From positions 434,001 through 498,000 of the forward strand of contig NZ_WSFT01000053.1 of assembly GCF_016820655.1 (NCBI RefSeq): DNA of 64,000 nucleotides. The letters run 5' to 3'. The DNA comes from Anaeromonas frigoriresistens (GTDB lineage: Bacteria > Bacillota > Clostridia > Tissierellales > SIT17). A program made the position numbers and the translations under genes. The number at the start of each line of letters is the position of its first letter. The stretch's first letter is position 1. Shown one piece after another: positions 63,900-64,000 of the stretch. The notes beneath the pieces are model-generated. The model did not search any database. It was not told the origin of the DNA and saw only the letters and a list, made by a program, of their open reading frames with translations.

Positions 63900-64000
63900 A
63901 TGGATATTAAAATTTATGAAATGGTATGCTGAGGTGGTAGTAAAATTGCGCCCATCGTTGATGAGGCTTTAGAAAAGTTAAATTATGACTTTGATTTTGA
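63900..64000 (+). CDS. Probable thioredoxin-like selenoprotein (partial), TGA read as selenocysteine
   Basis: ATG at 63900 with AGGAGG seven bases before. The frame reads MDIKIYEMVC, then TGA (63930-63932), then GGSKIAPIVDEALEKLNYDF to the window end. Cys10-Sec11 sits where the neighbouring thioredoxin-like protein has its redox cysteine (residue 10). The sequence after TGA is coherent protein with no further stop in the 22 codons visible. A hairpin fitting the bacterial SECIS rules follows the TGA. It continues beyond base 64000. Alternative: a nonsense mutation or sequence error. Confidence 0.65.
63950..63967 (+). promoter_or_regulatory. Bacterial SECIS-like hairpin
   Basis: GCCCATC (63950-63956) pairs with GATG-A-GGC (63960-63967) with one bulged A, closing a GTT triloop whose first base is G. 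The loop starts 24 bases after the TGA, within the 16-37 range of bacterial SECIS elements. Confidence 0.5.

Noticed and set aside
63930-63956. Alternative SECIS hairpin GGTGG/CCATC directly after the TGA
   Set aside because: Its loop starts only 6 bases after the TGA and includes a G-U pair; the hairpin at 63950-63967 fits the distance and loop rules better.

Overview
The window is a low-GC, strongly AT-rich chromosomal segment from an endospore-forming, amino-acid-fermenting member of the Clostridia. The best fit is a Stickland-type fermenter of the Tissierellales / Peptostreptococcaceae kind. This is inferred from three things together: a complete ornithine fermentation operon, a sporulation block (spoIIGA-sigE-sigG, Spo0E-like, YhcN-like, spore-surface-like genes), and a probable selenoprotein at the right edge. 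Almost all genes lie on the minus strand (only gdhA, ychF, two genes at 3.7-6.1 kb and the last two genes are on plus), so the replication fork probably runs from right to left. No tRNA, rRNA, CRISPR array, IS element or phage gene was seen, and no gap exceeds about 260 bases.

Layout, left to right. 1-2.7 kb: iscR-iscS-iscU Fe-S operon followed by truncated mnmA. 2.8-6.2 kb: probable spore-surface locus (GT2 glycosyltransferase, DUF3343-like protein, large repeat/coiled-coil protein, Cys- and Pro-rich protein). 6.2-15.4 kb: orphan histidine kinase, glutamate dehydrogenase, pseudouridine salvage (psuK-psuG), rarA, threonine aldolase, epimerase and a small membrane protein. 15.4-24.9 kb: ornithine fermentation operon ord-ortA-ortB-oraS-oraE-mutL-like-orr, preceded by its PAS/sigma-54 activator and a clear -24/-12 promoter. 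24.9-30 kb: phoR, phoP, pgeF, nrdR, a PRC-barrel gene and sigG. 30-47.7 kb: sigE, spoIIGA and a division/cell-wall cluster running from mraZ to ftsZ but without murF, murB or ftsA. 47.9-53.5 kb: Spo0E-like, lgt, two M16 peptidase genes, a membrane-anchored ferrochelatase-like protein and an acidic lipoprotein. 53.6-58.1 kb: pstS and pstCAB-phoU, each unit behind four PhoP-box-like repeats with exact 11-bp phasing. 58.3-63.4 kb: ychF, a flagellar-export-related trio, deoC and pduL. 63.6-64 kb: a small CXXC thioredoxin-like gene and a truncated gene with in-frame TGA, read here as selenocysteine.

How they fit together. IscRSU supplies sulfur and Fe-S clusters, and IscS sulfur also feeds MnmA tRNA thiolation. 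Glutamate dehydrogenase, threonine aldolase and the ornithine pathway form amino-acid catabolism; ornithine ends as acetyl-CoA plus alanine. PhoPR plausibly controls the two pst promoters 30 kb away. The division cluster leads directly into the early sporulation sigma-factor block, as in other spore formers. Most noteworthy: the probable selenoprotein with a SECIS-like hairpin, a putative RNA switch over the murA ribosome-binding site, the sigma-54 control region of the ornithine operon, the ferrochelatase-like membrane protein, and the uncharacterised spore-surface-like locus.
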